In this document: positions 6,234 through 7,762 of the stretch, piece by piece
Numbering within the stretch: the stretch's first letter is position 1
Layout: every line of letters begins with the position of its first letter
Assembly (NCBI GenBank): GCA_031266615.1
Contig: JAISAR010000093.1
Coordinates: forward strand, 1 to 7,762
DNA from: Rickettsiales bacterium
Lineage (GTDB): Bacteria; Pseudomonadota; Alphaproteobacteria; Rickettsiales; Anaplasmataceae
Direction of reading: 5' to 3'
Length of the DNA stretch: 7,762 nt
Translations under genes and position numbers: made by a program
The notes under the pieces: model-generated
What the model was told of the DNA's origin: nothing
Seen by the model: only the letters and a program-made list of their open reading frames with translations
Database searches by the model: none

Positions 6234-6437
6234 TTAAATCATAATGTTCGTATAGCTGCGACCCTGGAGGCTCATCCACTGTAGATATTGTACGGTGCTG
6301 TCGACTTGGTCATTGTGATGTGCTTCTGGAAACATTAAAATCTCATACTCAAAATCATTGAGCCATATCGCCTGGTGCGGCAGAAAAACTTTTCCAGACT
6401 CTATAATTGGGGTGGAATCGAGCGAGTTTGTCATCAT
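6234..6437 (-). pseudogene. displaced C-terminal fragment of the phage terminase large subunit
   Basis: This frame encodes the missing end of the terminase nuclease domain. From about codon 8 it reads STPIIESGKVFLP, then an EYEILMFPEAHHNDQVDS segment. That matches the usual terminase order FESGxVxLP ... FP...HDDxxDS, in which the last Asp completes the RNase H-like catalytic set. The Met at 6437 is not a real start: its first codons overlap, in another frame, the codons for HDDKLAR of the upstream part. The stop TAA at 6236-6234 is probably the original end of the gene. Confidence 0.75.
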
Positions 6438-7704
6438 GTGGTACTATTTCAATAACGGGTAAATCACTGTTTGCCTTTAGCTCTTGCACCAATTGCTGAC
6501 CACTTGTTTTGGCTTCGATTAAAATTGCGTGTGGTGCCCATCTTGCAGCCAGTGACAGAACTTGTTCTTTAAGTTTTGGGTACTCGAGTTTTGCACGATA
6601 TACATCAAGTAAATAAAACTTATTGCCCACTTTTGCCCAAGTGGTGCAGACGCTGAAGTTGCTAGAGTTACTCGTTGAAACCGCAGTGTCCCAGCTCTGG
6701 GTTACATGCGAGAGATCATCAGGAAAATTTCTATAGCGCTTCAGCCACTCTAGTTTGATTATACCACTTGAAAGCGGCAGAGGGTTCTGCTGATATTGCG
6801 CAGCAAAAGCGTAACTCCCAAGTTCAGCCTTTATCATCTCAACTTCTTCCCTTCCTCCATCTAGGGGATATAGCAACTTATCTTCTTCTCTTGAGTATAT
6901 CCTTGCAGGTGGTGTTATGTAAGTAGCTGACCCTGGAACCCAGCGTTTATTGCTGGTGTGCCCATTTTTAGTTACTTGGATGACCGGAACAAAAAAAGTA
7001 GGCGCTGTCTTTTTGACTGAATAGATAACCTCCTTATTTTCAGATATCATTGGTAAACGAATATGGTGCCATATGATTTTCGGTTTGGAGAGAAGGTGGC
7101 CGGTCAAATCTTCCAGGTGGAGTCTGTGCATCACAAGAACAATTACTCCTTTTTTTCTATTGTTGAGCCTGCTCACTAAAGTCTGGTCAAACCAGTTTGT
7201 GGCACGCTTTCTAAACGTTTCACTCAGAGCTTGAGTGGAGCTCAGTGGATCATCCACAATGATGAAATCTCCACCTTCGCCGGTTAGTGTCCCTCCAACA
7301 GATGTTGCGATTCTATATCCTCTCTGCACTGTTTGAAACTTGTATTTAGTGTTTTGTTCTGTGGATAGCTCTACCTCTGGAAACAGCTCTCTATACCAAT
7401 CCGATTGCATCACGCACCTTGTATCGAGCGAGTGTTTTTCGCTCAGCCGCTGAGAATAGCTTGCAACTATTATTCTCGCAGTTGGTTGATTTCCAAGTAT
7501 CCACGCAGGCCATGCAACACTCACACACATGGACTTCATCGAGCGCGGAGGCATATTGAATATTATGCGCCTCACTTCACTGGCATTTGCCGCTTCCAGC
7601 CTGTCTGCTATGACTTTTATATACTGATAATTGTTATACTTATACCCCGGCATCACCGTTTGAAAGCATGACTCAATGAATTTTAGAAAGTTTATGTTTT
7701 CCAT
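6355..7704 (-). CDS. phage terminase large subunit (prophage WO-like), frameshifted near the C-terminus
   Basis: 449 aa as read, against roughly 485-490 aa when joined to the displaced end. The protein is the DNA-packaging motor: an N-terminal ATPase and a C-terminal nuclease that cuts phage DNA concatemers. Visible motifs are the Walker A-like NMPPRSMKS (50-58), Walker B FIIVDD (147-152), coupling-type VMHRLHLEDL (191-200), AAQYQQNPLP (301-310), nuclease SWDTA (337-341, first Asp) and LIEAKTSG (395-402, Glu). After HDDKLAR (423-429) the frame is lost, and the last 20 residues (FHPNYRVW...) are nonsense ending at TGA. The third catalytic motif, HNDQVDS, is in the next frame at 6234-6437. ATG 7704 has an AGGAGA ribosome site, and the N-terminus fits the family. 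No portal, capsid or small-terminase gene is in the window, so this looks like a decaying prophage fragment. Confidence 0.9.
   Translation of the reverse strand: MENINFLKFIESCFQTVMPGYKYNNYQYIKVIADRLEAANASEVRRIIFNMPPRSMKSMCVSVAWPAWILGNQPTARIIVASYSQRLSEKHSLDTRCVMQSDWYRELFPEVELSTEQNTKYKFQTVQRGYRIATSVGGTLTGEGGDFIIVDDPLSSTQALSETFRKRATNWFDQTLVSRLNNRKKGVIVLVMHRLHLEDLTGHLLSKPKIIWHHIRLPMISENKEVIYSVKKTAPTFFVPVIQVTKNGHTSNKRWVPGSATYITPPARIYSREEDKLLYPLDGGREEVEMIKAELGSYAFAAQYQQNPLPLSSGIIKLEWLKRYRNFPDDLSHVTQSWDTAVSTSNSSNFSVCTTWAKVGNKFYLLDVYRAKLEYPKLKEQVLSLAARWAPHAILIEAKTSGQQLVQELKANSDLPVIEIVPHDDKLARFHPNYRVWKSFSAAPGDMAQ
6408..6420 (-). other. frameshift interval in the terminase gene
   Basis: Family-like sequence leaves one frame after the CGA codon for Arg429 (6420-6418) and resumes in the next frame at PIIESGK (from 6410). 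A C4 run (GGGG 6409-6412 on the plus strand) lies inside. Removing one C would join the frames. From memory of the family, three more residues are expected between LAR and ESG, so a small deletion of about 8 nt is also possible. Confidence 0.6.
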
Positions 7705-7709
7705 ATTAG

Positions 7710-7715
7710 TCTCCT
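7710..7715 (-). promoter_or_regulatory. ribosome binding site of the terminase gene
   Basis: AGGAGA on the minus strand ends 5 nt before the ATG at 7704-7702. It is a strong match that fixes this start. It directly abuts the repeat-like TGTCATTCCAG (7715-7725), so the repeat cluster reaches right up to the gene. No promoter was recognised in the short upstream stretch. Confidence 0.5.
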
Positions 7716-7762
7716 GTCATTCCAGTTCTGTTATCCAAGCAGCCCTACGATGTCATCCAAGT
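7715..7762. repeat. degenerate TGTCATCCAAG repeat cluster upstream of the terminase
   Basis: Three related words follow one another: TGTCATTCCAG (7715-7725), TGTTATCCAAG (7729-7739) and TGTCATCCAAG (7751-7761). The middle one, with its extension GCAGCC up to 7744, matches 14 of 16 bases of the 6181-6196 segment. The last one is within a 16-nt exact copy of 6177-6192. The element continues beyond the window, so its full form is not visible. Confidence 0.6.

Noticed and set aside
7405..7671. Plus-strand ORF of 88 codons opposite the terminase N-terminus
   Set aside because: Antisense to the conserved ATPase region; the Cys/His/Arg-rich translation matches no known protein type and reflects the complement of terminase codons.
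1..7762. tRNA, rRNA or CRISPR array
   Set aside because: No cloverleaf-like sequence with T-loop GTTCRANNC, no rRNA-like stretch and no regularly spaced short repeats with unique spacers were found. The only regular repeats are the ankyrin codons.

Overview
The window looks like a stretch of a Wolbachia (Rickettsiales, alphaproteobacterial endosymbiont) chromosome. The DNA is AT-rich. It combines a housekeeping transporter pair with typical Wolbachia accessory content: an ankyrin-repeat protein with a C-terminal hydrophobic hairpin, a broken zinc-metallopeptidase gene, a frameshifted phage terminase of the prophage WO kind, and short palindromic TGTCATCCAA-type repeats. The assignment rests on gene content and sequence style, not on a database search.

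Left part (1-2803). The first 53 bases hold the start of a minus-strand gene that runs off the left edge, driven by a near-consensus promoter at 99-127. After an intergenic stretch comes a plus-strand pair 27 nt apart and probably co-transcribed: a periplasmic PstS-like phosphate-binding protein (296-1315) and a TrkH-type potassium uptake channel subunit (1343-2803). Both are intact. No phosphate permease/ATPase genes and no trkA lie in the window, so their partners must be encoded elsewhere.

Middle (2804-5960). A 245-nt convergent gap holds a nested stem-loop whose arms contain DnaA-box-like 9-mers. Next is a minus-strand ankyrin-repeat protein (3049-4362), with a well-formed promoter at 4390-4418 and traces of recombination between its repeats. 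Diverging from it on the plus strand is a gene split into two frames (4633-4869 and 4815/4884-5960). Its second part carries an HELGH zinc-metallopeptidase motif, and the break lies at or near a run of five A residues. Both genes are candidate host-interaction factors, an inference from their domains.

Right part (5961-7762). A gap with at most one small ORF and a palindromic repeat leads to a minus-strand phage terminase large subunit (6234-7704). A frameshift near 6408-6420 separates the ATPase and most of the nuclease domain from the last catalytic aspartate motif. The same 16-nt repeat word occurs just past its 3' end and again at the right window edge. This suggests a decayed WO prophage fragment bounded by repeats rather than a working packaging module.
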